64,000 bases of DNA, from NCBI GenBank assembly GCA_036365515.1, contig CM070873.1, forward strand, positions 214,009,376 through 214,073,375. Reading direction: 5' to 3'. A model generated the notes under the pieces. The model was not told where the DNA came from and made no database searches. It worked only from the letters and a program-made list of their open reading frames with translations. The position numbers and the translations under genes are program-made. This document shows, piece after piece, positions 1 through 8,922 of this stretch. The first letter of the stretch is position 1. Each line of letters starts with the position of its first letter. The DNA comes from Torymus aiolomorphi (lineage: Eukaryota; Arthropoda; Insecta; Hymenoptera; Torymidae).

Positions 1-281
1 TTTAATTTTTATAAACTGCCTCGGCGTGGATGTTCATTGTCATATTTACTGTTGCGAATACTATAATTTTATTCTTCATAAAAAGACGAATCCATTGATA
101 TAATTTTCATCCCTCGTACTCTTCTAGTTTTCTGGCTTTTGCACTTGGCGTTCGGTATCGGCGTTTTTCCAGTTCGCGCGCGTGCCCAAAGGTTTACAAA
201 CATCACCGCTTGGATTGATTTTATTTTACAAGTCTTTTTATAATTATTTTAAGTAAATGGACGAAAAACTCGTCCATTACA
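1..281 (-). repeat. 3' LTR of the env retroelement (partial)
   Basis: Matches 17374-17654 with four mismatches and no gaps. In element orientation the LTR starts TGTAATGG at 281. Its first bases form a perfect 9 bp stem (256-264 with 270-278, 5-base loop AAAAC). About 1.1 kb of this LTR should lie before the window. Confidence 0.93.
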
Positions 282-300
282 CCTCACGGCCCACCGCAGA
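282..300 (-). other. Candidate polypurine tract next to the 3' LTR
   Basis: Read on the minus strand, the bases abutting the LTR are G-rich (GTGGGCCGTGAGG) with three pyrimidine breaks besides single T. Position is right for second-strand priming, but the tract is poor, so this is a positional call. Confidence 0.4.
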
Positions 301-707
301 ACGAGCGGGTTTTAAAATAAAATCCGTCGTTCGTAAATTCCATCATTATCTATTTATTTATTGTAAGCAAACAAAAAAAATATTTTTAAAAGAATTAAAA
401 ATGTTCTCAAGAGAGTAAATAATGATGCAATTTTTACAATAAGCGTGGATAAATACATAATTTTTAAACGTCTACTATGTTACTTGGTTCTAATGCGTGG
501 TTCCGTGTTATCAATTTAAAACAAACAATAGCCTAAAAACATATTAATTATTAAAAGAAAACATACTTCCATACTGTCCCATCCATTCTCACTCGTTTCA
601 TTAATTACATAGTTTTTTTGTTCTGTTCACCTTCTCTTCTCTTTCTTTTTTTTATTATTTCTTTTTTTTTTTTTTTTTTATTATAGTAATATTACAAAAT
701 TTTTCTC

Positions 708-860
708 CCATTCTATCATACACTAATAAAAAATACATACATTATTTTTCATTTTAACTTACTTTTAATTTTGTTCTCATTCTATCATACTCTCATACAT
801 TATTTTTTATTTTAACATACTTTAATTTAATTTTTTTTCTCATTCTATCATACTCTCATA
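708..860 (+). repeat. Degenerate short tandem repeat
   Basis: The phrase CATTCTATCATA recurs three times, about 65-70 bases apart, each followed by a T-rich stretch with ACATTATTTTT. It sits upstream of the antisense gene. Confidence 0.6.
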
Positions 861-1212
861 AAAATGCATACCTTATATTTGCTTTAATGTACTTAACTTA
901 GATTACATGCTGGCTTGATAACATAACAAGAAAAAATTTGTATTCTCAAAAAGTCTTAATGATTACAAGCAAAATTTTCGGCCTTATTTCTAAATTAATT
1001 TATTTCGGATATTCAGCTTTCCTATTTCTTATTTTTTCTTATATTAACACAATATTTTGATTTCTACAGTTTGAATTTCAATGCAAATAACACAATGTTA
1101 CATTCTTCATATAAAATTTTACATTTTCGCAAAAAGAAATTTTTATACAGGCGTGGATGACATGCGATTAGAAAAATTTTTCAGAATTTTTCGTTCCCCA
1201 CCCCACCCGCTT

Positions 1213-1241
1213 AAGAAAAAACTTGGAACAAGTTTTTTCTT
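1213..1241. other. Perfect 13 bp inverted repeat with 3-base loop
   Basis: AAGAAAAAACTTG (1213-1225) is followed after GAA by its exact reverse complement (1229-1241). It could fold in RNA of either strand. Role unknown: an RNA structure near the end of the sense transcript, or an upstream element of the antisense gene. Confidence 0.7.
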
Positions 1242-1419
1242 GTAATAAGTATTTAGCAAAAAGTAACAAATATATTATTTAGCAAAAAGAAGTAATAAAA
1301 TGTACGTATCTTTATCCATTCTCTTTTATCGACTATGATAAGGAAATTTGCGTATTTTTGGAGAAGATTATTGTTAATAATTTGTTTATGGTAACTGACT
1401 CTTTTCTCTGTCTTATTTT

Positions 1420-1665
1420 TCCTCCCTACTGTCCCCGTTTTCTTTGTATCTTTTCGTCGGCTCCTCCTACTCTTCCCTTTCTTCCTCTATGCGCGACCGA
1501 TTTTCTTCTAACTTTTCTCGCCTCTTTTTCCCTCTCTACTTCCCCCGATTTTTGGATATCTCTTCGTTGGCCCCTCCTACTCTGTCCTTCCATGCTTTCC
1601 CTATCCCCCTCTATGCGCGACCGATTTTCAAATACGTTAATTTCTCTCGCCTCTTTTTCCCTCCT
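1420..1665 (+). repeat. Pyrimidine-rich tandem duplication
   Basis: Two diverged copies of roughly 115-130 bases share TATGCGCGACCGATTTTC, CTCGCCTCTTTTTCCCTC and CTCCTCCTACTCT. Open frames read through here on both strands but are low-complexity and look incidental. Confidence 0.65.
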
Positions 1666-1830
1666 CCTTTCTTTCAAAAAATCCTGATTCGTCCCTATTT
1701 TTTTCTCTTTTCACTCCTATTTTTCTCCTTTGTATCTTCCCTTATACACTCGGTGCTGTATTCGAACCGTTTTACCCGAATACTCCTCACAGTCTTCCTC
1801 GCTGCCTCCTTAAGTAAACATCGTCCAAAA

Positions 1831-2850
1831 ATGCAAAACAGAATTGTTCATATTGCGTCTAATAACCCGCAACTACCTCATGTGATTCTTATGGACTCAT
1901 GGTGTGACCACATCTCCGCCGAGCTGTATGCGGGGAGGATTTCTGCGTATGGCGTTTTACGCCTACTTGGTTTACTCCGGTAAGTCTGTTTTTCTATTTA
2001 TTTGCTGTATAATTTGTTTACGTATCACTTCTAAAGATGTATTCTCTCTTTTTGCTTTTTATGGTTTCACCATTTTAATACGCTTTTAAAATAATAAAAA
2101 AAAAACTCTGCTGACCTTTTTATTATTCACGCAAATTTTTTTTTTTTTTTTTTTTACATATTTTCTTTCCTGATAAGATTGCTCTTATTGTCCTGTTTTC
2201 CTTTAATTTTTAATAATCTTCTTTTTTTTTTATATATAGATATCCCTCAGGTTTCGCATTTGCACCGTCATCTCCCAATTCGTAAGTAGCCCTAGTCTCA
2301 TCTTTAAATTTCGTTCTAATATTATTATTATATATATATTTTCGTTTTCTTTCATTCTTTAGTTCTGATGATTGGGAAGAAAGAGTCAATGATATTCTTC
2401 GGGTTGGATCCGGCTCCGATATCGAACCCTTATTGCCGAATTCTCCTTCGCAGGCTTCTAGTCCCACCCTTCATTCGGATTGGCTCAATTTGGACTTCAA
2501 TTCCCCGCGAGATCTCCTTCAAATGTCACCACCCCGGACTTCCCCGTGAGTCTCTATCTGTATACCTTTTTTTTTTATTTTTACAGGGATCTGTATATAT
2601 GTCTTTTTCCTATTGTTGTCCTTTTCCTTTTTCTAGGTTCCAGGAACCCTCTTTCCCAATCGCACCCCCAGAATCTCTACCGATAGAACATTCTTATAGG
2701 TAAATATATATAATAAAAAAAAAATTTTGTATTTATTCCGTATATACAATCTAATTTGTTTCTATTTTCTTTTGTTTCAGTCTCGATGCTCGTTTGCCGC
2801 CTAACTCCCCATCTGACGTTCTTCCAAATCAAACGTTACCCCCCTTGTAG
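1831..2850 (+). CDS. Five-exon gene antisense to the retroelement, unknown function
   Basis: Predicted exons are 1831-1979, 2240-2281, 2363-2545, 2637-2699 and 2781-2850, giving 507 nt (168 codons plus TAG). Every intron is GT-AG (donors GTAAGT, GTAAGT, GTGAGT, GTAAAT; acceptors behind T-rich tracts), 81-260 nt long, and all four interrupt in phase 2, so the inner exons are multiples of three and could be skipped without loss of frame. AATAAA follows 37 nt after the stop. The ATG at 1831 has A at -3; the frame is open further upstream, so an upstream exon is possible. The product has a hydrophobic N-terminal third with one Trp-Cys-Asp-His cluster, then an acidic and Ser/Pro-rich tail with motifs such as DWLNLDF that recall activation domains (inference). 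I recognise no family. Placement between the last sense gene and the 3' LTR resembles HBZ of HTLV-1 in layout only. Confidence 0.75.
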
Positions 2851-2886
2851 CATTGTTGTCTGTATATTTTTTTTGTTATTTGTTTG

Positions 2887-2892
2887 AATAAA
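2887..2892 (+). other. Polyadenylation signal AATAAA for the antisense gene
   Basis: The hexamer lies 37 nt after the antisense stop codon and is followed by a T-rich stretch. This supports a plus-strand transcript ending before the IAP gene, whose 3' end is at 3348. Confidence 0.6.
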
Positions 2893-3166
2893 TAATTTTT
2901 CATGCTCCATTATTTTGTTTCTTTAATTATTCACCTTCTCTTTCTTATCATAATTGAACCCTTTCCCTTATCCATACGATCCGGTTTATAGAGCCTCCAT
3001 CTTTCCTTTTTCGTATATCTATAGAAAAAAAAACAGGATATGTAAAAAATTCTGCGTTTTTTTTTTTTATATATGTATATCTTTTATTTATCCCTTTTTC
3101 CTTTACTACATAAATTGTATTATTAACAATATATACTTAAATCTCTAAGTGTTAGTTTCAATGTCA

Positions 3167-3197
<31 letters not shown>

Positions 3198-3347
3198 GAT
3201 AATTACTTGTATATATGCTTTATAATTAGCTTGCGGTATAAAATCATTACAAAAGCTTAAAAATTTTTTTTTATTTATTTTTGAGGAGTACTTTTTCTTA
3301 TGTCGCGTACTTTTACATTGGTATAATTTTTACTACTACGCATTGCT
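2893..3347. other. AT-rich spacer with an (AT)n run
   Basis: No supported gene. An uninterrupted AT repeat covers about 3167-3194. The spacer separates the convergent 3' ends of the antisense gene and the IAP gene. Confidence 0.7.
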
Positions 3348-3974
3348 TTATTCATATTTTATTGTTAGCTTTTTCCCTATCTCCGTGTGGCAATACGTGC
3401 ATTCCACAAGAATTTCCGCACACATTTGACATGCTATTAAATGTCCGCAAGGTAAAAATATGGTATCCATTATCCCATGTAGGCAAATTTTAAATCTTTT
3501 TTCCTCTGGAACTTCAGTTGCCATTCTCATTATATATTCATCCGTATATTGCTGACAGACATCCTCATTTTCCTCTTTTTTTATGATGATCTCTTTTCCC
3601 ACAAATATAAATTCCGGATTCCATTTCTTATGTTCTTCCATGGCTGTATCTCCCATGAGCCATTTTCGTACCTTAATCTGGCAACTAAAACATTTTACCA
3701 CATCGTCTTCTCCCGTATAATAAAATCCTGCCGCAGCTAATTCGTTCGGCATTATATAATTGCATGGCCAATTTTTGAAACTGTTTAATCTATTTTCCTC
3801 CTTACAATAGTATTCATAGGTATCTATTTCCTCTGTTAATGATTTCATAATCTCCTCCATCGTGTCTGTAGCAATTTCCTTTGTCTCTTCTTTTTCTTCA
3901 AAAATCTGCATGGCTTTCAGCACTTCTTCTTCCGAAGGAACATCAATGGTAGCGTCTTCTAATGTTTTTATCAT
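3348..3974 (-). CDS. Inhibitor-of-apoptosis-like protein (BIR + RING)
   Basis: 208 aa. IAP proteins bind caspases through BIR domains and ubiquitinate targets through a C-terminal RING (known family). An acidic, Glu-rich N-terminus (1-60) is followed by one BIR (about 61-125: R62, W69-P70, AGF 82-84, C95, C98, H115) and a RING (about 160-198: C164, C176, H178, C182, C185, C192, C195). Oddly, the fourth BIR zinc ligand is Phe122 and the first RING ligand is Phe161; both codons are TTT, one base from TGT. Zinc binding is therefore doubtful in both domains. The ATG at 3974 overlaps the upstream ORF by 32 nt, and this frame stays open a further 27 codons upstream to a TGA, so the true start may differ. 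Last sense gene of the retroelement. Captured IAPs are known from baculoviruses; origin here is unknown. Confidence 0.88.
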   Translation of the reverse strand: MIKTLEDATIDVPSEEEVLKAMQIFEEKEETKEIATDTMEEIMKSLTEEIDTYEYYCKEENRLNSFKNWPCNYIMPNELAAAGFYYTGEDDVVKCFSCQIKVRKWLMGDTAMEEHKKWNPEFIFVGKEIIIKKEENEDVCQQYTDEYIMRMATEVPEEKRFKICLHGIMDTIFLPCGHLIACQMCAEILVECTYCHTEIGKKLTIKYE

Positions 3975-4485
3975 TTCTTCTGAGGTTAAATTTGTGGTAA
4001 TTATAGGAGTGTCCTTGTCTATCTTGGGTGTTTCTCTTCCCAGAAATATTTGTCAATTCATTTTTCTTTCTCCCCTCCTTGCTTCCTGATTTCAATATTA
4101 ATCCTTCCTTCATGTACGTGTCTTCCTTATGAGCTCTTGACAGACTCTCTTGTTTTTTATGAAACTTCTTATTCTTTTTTACTTCGGCTTCGGGTATGTA
4201 TTCGGAAATAGTCACTTCTCTTACTAGGTCTGAGTTTGCCCGGAGTTCTATTAATGCTTTCCTTAATCTTTTTCTTTTTTCCTCGGACACCTTTTCTTGT
4301 AATAAGGCCTTACACACCTTGCACCTCCAGCTGGCGTTTTCGCGGTTTGTCCTTTTCTTGTACGTAGTCTTCTTTATATATAGTCCCCGAGAATTTTCTA
4401 CTACACACTTAAAACACCCTTTTATCTTCGCGTCGTCTCCCCGTATGAAATGCGTTTCCGCATATAGCTCCAATTTGTCGCTCAT
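3943..4485 (-). CDS. Small basic CxxC protein, unknown function
   Basis: 180 aa, Lys/Arg-rich. Two CxxC pairs (C24/C27 and C55/C58) could form one zinc site. The tail from about 110 is highly charged and reads like a linker. Its ATG (4485-4483) shares bases with the TGA of the previous ORF as ATGA, an arrangement suited to termination-reinitiation. Its last 32 nt overlap the IAP ORF. The second pair lies in CKVCKALL, much like CDFCHRPL and CDICYAPL in the previous ORF, so the two ORFs seem to hold serial copies of one zinc module (inference). The charged tail may have been continuous with the IAP frame before a shift. No family recognised. Confidence 0.6.
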   Translation of the reverse strand: MSDKLELYAETHFIRGDDAKIKGCFKCVVENSRGLYIKKTTYKKRTNRENASWRCKVCKALLQEKVSEEKRKRLRKALIELRANSDLVREVTISEYIPEAEVKKNKKFHKKQESLSRAHKEDTYMKEGLILKSGSKEGRKKNELTNISGKRNTQDRQGHSYNYHKFNLRRNDKNIRRRYH

Positions 4486-4811
4486 GTTGGCGCGTTTTCC
4501 TTCGTGCGGGGAAGTTTAATTTCTGTGCAAACTCCACACTCTATTATCTTTTGTTTTTTTATTAAAGGCCTGTGACAGAAATCACAATGCAGTAAGTGTT
4601 CGAGATTTGGGCCCGAGAAATGCCAATTTTCATATATTCTAATTATATCGTCTTCTTTATAGCAAAGTGGTGCGTAGCATATATCGCACAGAATTCGTTC
4701 GAAGGTTATGTTTGAAAAAAAATTTCCTAATCTCCGGTTTCTGTTTATAACATTTGTCGTGCAATATTTCTTTATATTTTTCTGGGTAATTTTCCGGTAG
4801 TACTCCGTCAA
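4482..4811 (-). CDS. Small CxxC zinc-module ORF, unknown function
   Basis: 109 aa from a TTG at 4811, which is only a nominal start; the nearest ATG (4833-4831) is in another frame, so translation may depend on a splice or a lost base. CxxC pairs lie at 42/45, 76/79 and 92/95, with His80 after the second. The units CDICYAPL and CDFCHRPL look like repeats of one zinc-ribbon-like module. It ends in the ATGA overlap that opens the next ORF. No family recognised; an RNA or DNA-binding role is possible but not shown. Confidence 0.5.
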   Translation of the reverse strand: MTEYYRKITQKNIKKYCTTNVINRNRRLGNFFSNITFERILCDICYAPLCYKEDDIIRIYENWHFSGPNLEHLLHCDFCHRPLIKKQKIIECGVCTEIKLPRTKENAPT

Positions 4812-4959
4812 ATGGCGTGGGATCGTGTTCCATGTGTTTGCGCTCCTATCTATGCAGTATCAATGTCGGTATAATATTTTCTAAAAAAGAAGAATGTTTT
4901 TCTTTTTTCTTTTTTTTTTTTTTTTTACAAACAACGAATATATATATTTTTTAATTATA

Positions 4960-5021
<62 letters not shown>

Positions 5022-5061
5022 ACGGAAGAAAAAAATAAAAAAATTTTCTTTTACTCTTATT
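4812..5061. repeat. Low-complexity spacer with CT and T runs
   Basis: Between the second glycoprotein and the CxxC ORFs: T-run near 4912-4926, (CT)n about 4964-4988 and a long T-run about 4988-5018. Read on the minus strand this is A- and GA-rich. No gene seen. Confidence 0.7.
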
Positions 5062-6453
5062 TTATGCCGACGCATTATCATCTGTTCTATCTAATTTAGG
5101 ATATAATCGAGGTTTGTGCTCTATTATTTCCTCGTAAATATGCTCATTATCCTCTTCTACCCGTTTATGCATCTCCTCTTTATTATCTTTTCCCGTGAGT
5201 CCTGTTCTCATTTCAATATTATCCTTCTCTTTATTTGTTTCCTGTTGTGATTGATGTCCTAAATGTAACAATAACTGTGTGACGGAATTCCACACCGCCC
5301 CCAATAAATGTATAGAAAACCCGTACAAACTGTAGATAGCATATCCGTGAATTATAGTATCAATTAATAATTTTATCAAACGACACACCATAATAAACCC
5401 GATTAAAGCTGCGCTGGCAGTCCCAAAGGTCAAAAAGTTGGACCACATTTTATTCCAGGCAGACTCGGCTATCGCGGAAATAGCGTCCGGATCCAATAAT
5501 TTACTAACCGTTATTCCATGCGGATTTATGTCTCGCCCGGACATCCCTAACGCCACCTTATATAAAACAGAGGGTTTTTCTATAGGAAACAATATCATGT
5601 CCCTTAATCTATTCTGATCATTTTGCGTATAAACTCCACTGACTGCTAGCGATTCCGGACTTACGTACTTCCAAGTTGGCTTTGTTTGTGGTTTCAGAGT
5701 TTCCGGATTTTTTACTTCTATCGCTTCTGGTAACATCTTAAACCAAATATTGTGTAACTTAAACATAGCCGGCAGATTTCTATCACAAGGTATCTGTTTA
5801 CCTGTACGTAATAAAATATGTGTTCGTGGTGCTAAAAAGTACTCCTCTTTATCTCGATATACGGGCAATTGTTCGTAACACTCTTTCGTGTCTCTACGCG
5901 TAACCTGTACTTTCAAACATTTCACCAAATGTATTACTTCCCCCGCAGTCACCGCTAGATAACCGGGCCCCTCCATTATCCGATACGCCACTTCTTCGGG
6001 TGATAGTGTCGCCAAGGCCAAAGCGTTTGATATTATTCGTCTTTCCAGTTCACATTTGTGTTTCAAGATATCATAATACATTAAATTTATTTGTTTCCTC
6101 ACATACTTCTCTGCATATAAAAATTTCGAATTCATATAAGTGAAAATATCTAAGTTTGCAGTAGCGGTCGGTCCTTTATCCATAAAACCATTTTCGCGCG
6201 AATTCTCGATTATAAATAATTTAGGATGCTCGGTTGTCTCGACTGTATACCCGCAAATTTTATGTTGTCCTTTTCTCCATAAAGCAAATGTAATTTCTTC
6301 CGTTTCTAAAGAGTACATTGTTCTGTCACCGTCAAGTTCGTATATTTTATCTAAATTTCCCTCATACAGTAAACTGTACTTCCTCGTACCGCAACTATCG
6401 TCTGGAATCACGGACCAAAATACATGGCTCGCGTCGTCATCAACGCATGTCAT
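5062..6453 (-). CDS. Chuvirus-type glycoprotein, C-terminal part
   Basis: 463 aa and the larger part of a second envelope protein, unrelated to the env at 7147-8922. Chuvirus (Jingchuvirales) glycoproteins are membrane fusion proteins, and copies are known in insect genomes, often inside LTR elements (known family). Features seen: conserved block around 134-240 (CELERR, GPGYLAV, APRTHIL), a second block around 258-290 (WKYVSPESLA), a hydrophobic membrane segment about 342-368 and a second hydrophobic stretch 370-396, then a charged cytoplasmic-like tail holding YEEII. The frame is open upstream of the ATG at 6453 into the region of the N-terminal ORF, so the two ORFs are one gene broken by a single-base frameshift near 6540. 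As it stands no single frame gives the whole protein. Confidence 0.85.
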   Translation of the reverse strand: MTCVDDDASHVFWSVIPDDSCGTRKYSLLYEGNLDKIYELDGDRTMYSLETEEITFALWRKGQHKICGYTVETTEHPKLFIIENSRENGFMDKGPTATANLDIFTYMNSKFLYAEKYVRKQINLMYYDILKHKCELERRIISNALALATLSPEEVAYRIMEGPGYLAVTAGEVIHLVKCLKVQVTRRDTKECYEQLPVYRDKEEYFLAPRTHILLRTGKQIPCDRNLPAMFKLHNIWFKMLPEAIEVKNPETLKPQTKPTWKYVSPESLAVSGVYTQNDQNRLRDMILFPIEKPSVLYKVALGMSGRDINPHGITVSKLLDPDAISAIAESAWNKMWSNFLTFGTASAALIGFIMVCRLIKLLIDTIIHGYAIYSLYGFSIHLLGAVWNSVTQLLLHLGHQSQQETNKEKDNIEMRTGLTGKDNKEEMHKRVEEDNEHIYEEIIEHKPRLYPKLDRTDDNASA

Positions 6454-6536
6454 GTCTGAGAAGACACAGGTAACGCCTGAGCTTAGTTTAATATGATTTG
6501 AATTTAGTCGAACCGGCTGATAACTATCTTGTATCT

Positions 6537-7103
6537 TTATTTCAATGTAACCCGCGACGTAAACATCTTTATAGGTTCCATAGGAGTCCGAAAATATTCC
6601 CCTTTACAATCCCCGTCATAGTCACTACTTCCCGCAAAAACTACGCTCTTTTGAATTGTACTGTTGGATTTTATTCCCATAATTTGCATATTGGCTATGA
6701 CTATAGATCCCGTTTGATGTAAGCCCCAACATTGATCGCGATTAACTTCATCGTAATAACTGATCTCGCCTCCAAACACGCGAGAAGCATGTGAGTGCAT
6801 GCCACAATGTGTAATTATTCGCGTTATCTTTATAGAACATTTGAAAGTATGTACCATCCCGAAATCATTTAGCTGTAACAGTTGCCCGTACATCGTAGTA
6901 ACATTTACAGATGGTTGTTTTAAGTCGCATTCTTCGACGCCTAGTAGAGATATCGTTGTTAAGTTAGATAGTTGCTCCCCGCAATCGTAACCATAAAATC
7001 CCCAGGTTGTTTTGATTAAACCTGCTATTATAACATACGACAGTAGTGGATAGATACAGCCCGCCATCTGTAATAAATAAAACATTCTCCATGCTTTATT
7101 CAT
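6537..7103 (-). CDS. Chuvirus-type glycoprotein, N-terminal part
   Basis: 188 aa from an ATG at 7103, 43 nt after the Baculo_F env stop. A hydrophobic stretch at 8-30 can serve as signal peptide and is followed by GFYGYDCG and a Cys-rich ectodomain start (ECDL, CGMHSH, GDC) typical of the N-terminus of chuvirus-like glycoproteins (known family). It stops at 6537 while homology carries on in another frame into the ORF that ends at 5062, which marks a frameshift and not a natural end. Whether the shift is a mutation, a sequencing error or programmed cannot be told; I see no canonical slippery heptamer at the break. Confidence 0.82.
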   Translation of the reverse strand: MNKAWRMFYLLQMAGCIYPLLSYVIIAGLIKTTWGFYGYDCGEQLSNLTTISLLGVEECDLKQPSVNVTTMYGQLLQLNDFGMVHTFKCSIKITRIITHCGMHSHASRVFGGEISYYDEVNRDQCWGLHQTGSIVIANMQIMGIKSNSTIQKSVVFAGSSDYDGDCKGEYFRTPMEPIKMFTSRVTLK

Positions 7104-7146
7104 AAAAAAGAAATTTTTTTTTTTTTTTATTCCTTTTTTTTTTTAT

Positions 7147-8922
7147 TTAGTGAAACCTTACTACACCCCGTTTTATCGTGCCCCCAGGAGTTGCTGGTTC
7201 CTCTCCACTTCCTATGTTTTCACATATTTTTACTTCTAACTCATCAGGTGTGTTTTTGAGTACTTGTTTAAAATAATACAAAAATGTCAGGATGCCCCCT
7301 GTTATAAAAAATATTATTGCAAAGGAAATAGTTAGGACGATTAGAAGAATTTTTAGTTGATTAGCTTCCCCCTTTTGTTCAAGAAAGAGAGTCCCTGCGG
7401 AATCTAATTGCCACAAGTTCCGAATGTTTCCTTCTTTTGTAAGATTTTGAAATAATTTTCTCCCATCGGCAAAACTCAAGAGTTTCGATATGTTTTGGAT
7501 GTTTAATGTAATCAATGGCACTATAAAGGTAGATTCATTATCCTGTATATATGAATTTACGGTAAGCACTTTGTTTTTGCATTTTATGGAACAATGAGTA
7601 GGAAAAGTAAGTATTCCCGTTCCCCTCACTTCCCATGAAGTTTTTGACCTTCCTTCACAGTTTTGTTCAAGTTGAACAGGCTTATTAAGTGTATAAAACC
7701 AACTGTCTCCTGAATGAGAACGGATAAATTTCTCCTGAAAGTCGTTAGCTATCTGAATATCACAATTTTCAAAATTTACTCGTTCGGGTTCAAAAAATAG
7801 GCGAGCTTCACATTCATGATTCTTGTTAAAAAGAAACCATTCCGTGGTACATAGGTAAAAATCTACCATGAGTTGGCAATGTGACAATTCTTCTTCCGAA
7901 AAATAGTAAGATTCATCCCCTCTTACCAGTAAATAATCACTGCGAGGTTTAATAAATGCAGAAATGGTCGAGTCTCTAACAAACTGCGGAGACGTCATGA
8001 TCGGTTGCATTTTATATAACATAGTTTTCTCCGTTCCCATTAAAGGTACTTGTAACTCAATACCGAATTTACTATCTCCAGCTCCGTATTCAATTTTACC
8101 AATTTTTCCCAATTTGTTCAAGTGTTCGGAATCAGCTGCGATAGGAAATTTATAATGTGTGACATTTACAATTGTTTCTATCAGTTTGTTCAAATCCTCT
8201 TTTTCGAACAGTGATGACGCAATCTGCCCTCCTTGAATCATTAAGATTGCGTCGATCATTTGAGAACTCTTTCGCCTGCTATCTCGCAATTCCTCCCCTA
8301 TCAATCCTGTTATGTTTTCCATCAAAGGAACATATTCGTCATTTGCACGCATGCCCTCCTGCCATTTACTATTTTGTTCTAATTTCTTCAAGAGATCTCC
8401 CAGCATCTTTGATTCCTTGGTGTGATGCACTGGTATTTTATTTAAAGAACTTTCTACAATGATTAATTTCGTACTTAATGAAATCATGATTCCCTCGGAA
8501 AATTGATTAAGGGTATTTGTTCGCATTTCGCTGTCTATTCGTTCGAAATTTACTCGGGTGGATTTCACGCTTTCAAAATATTCTTCTCCATTTTTAAATT
8601 CCTCGTAGATATCATTAAATTCTCTTTGTACTTCAAGAAATCCTCGTAGATGTTTATAATAATCCTTCCTGAAGGTATACGTGTTATGTTTAATGTTCAT
8701 AAATTCTGACTCGATTTTTCTTAATCGGTCCTTTAGTTTCCTTGAGTCTAAACAAATTACGATTCTCCAATGCTCGCGTATGAAGTTAACATTTTGCCGC
8801 TTCTCGAATAATAATCCGGGTTCCGACGTGACATCTATCTCGAGTGTCTGATTGATTATTATTCGTTTTGAGAGTGTTACTATCAGAACTCCGCTAAGGA
8901 GCAGCAGACGGGCTAGATTCAT
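7147..8922 (-). CDS. env: Baculo_F-type envelope fusion protein (Env)
   Basis: 591 aa, intact. Errantivirus Env proteins share ancestry with baculovirus F proteins and mediate membrane fusion (known family). Seen here: N-terminal signal peptide (about 1-18), the conserved start GLLFEKR with a Trp at 52, a helical middle, the block around 221-250 that matches the family motif before the C-terminal half, a Cys-rich region 349-449, and a transmembrane segment about 523-549 followed by a 40-residue tail. The basic stretch RDSRRK at 213-218 is the only furin-like candidate, and it is not where the family's cleavage site usually lies, so proteolytic priming is unclear. Sits directly downstream of pol, the usual env place; a spliced subgenomic RNA would be expected. 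Confidence 0.85.
   Translation of the reverse strand: MNLARLLLLSGVLIVTLSKRIIINQTLEIDVTSEPGLLFEKRQNVNFIREHWRIVICLDSRKLKDRLRKIESEFMNIKHNTYTFRKDYYKHLRGFLEVQREFNDIYEEFKNGEEYFESVKSTRVNFERIDSEMRTNTLNQFSEGIMISLSTKLIIVESSLNKIPVHHTKESKMLGDLLKKLEQNSKWQEGMRANDEYVPLMENITGLIGEELRDSRRKSSQMIDAILMIQGGQIASSLFEKEDLNKLIETIVNVTHYKFPIAADSEHLNKLGKIGKIEYGAGDSKFGIELQVPLMGTEKTMLYKMQPIMTSPQFVRDSTISAFIKPRSDYLLVRGDESYYFSEEELSHCQLMVDFYLCTTEWFLFNKNHECEARLFFEPERVNFENCDIQIANDFQEKFIRSHSGDSWFYTLNKPVQLEQNCEGRSKTSWEVRGTGILTFPTHCSIKCKNKVLTVNSYIQDNESTFIVPLITLNIQNISKLLSFADGRKLFQNLTKEGNIRNLWQLDSAGTLFLEQKGEANQLKILLIVLTISFAIIFFITGGILTFLYYFKQVLKNTPDELEVKICENIGSGEEPATPGGTIKRGVVRFH

Larger units (their letters stand above)
301..1419. 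other. AT-rich internal stretch without a supported gene
   Basis: No coding frame of note. T-runs occur at about 640-680. It would be the 5' flank or leader of the antisense gene at 1831, so promoter or untranslated exons may lie here, but I cannot point to them. Confidence 0.6.

Noticed and set aside
1358..1740. Upstream extension of the antisense gene in the same frame
   Set aside because: The frame is open but is a Phe/Ser/Pro low-complexity product of a pyrimidine-rich tandem duplication; I kept the ATG at 1831.
2587..2690. Alternative acceptor at 2585-2586 for exon 4 of the antisense gene
   Set aside because: It keeps frame briefly but runs into a stop near 2685; the acceptor at 2635-2636 keeps the frame to the end.
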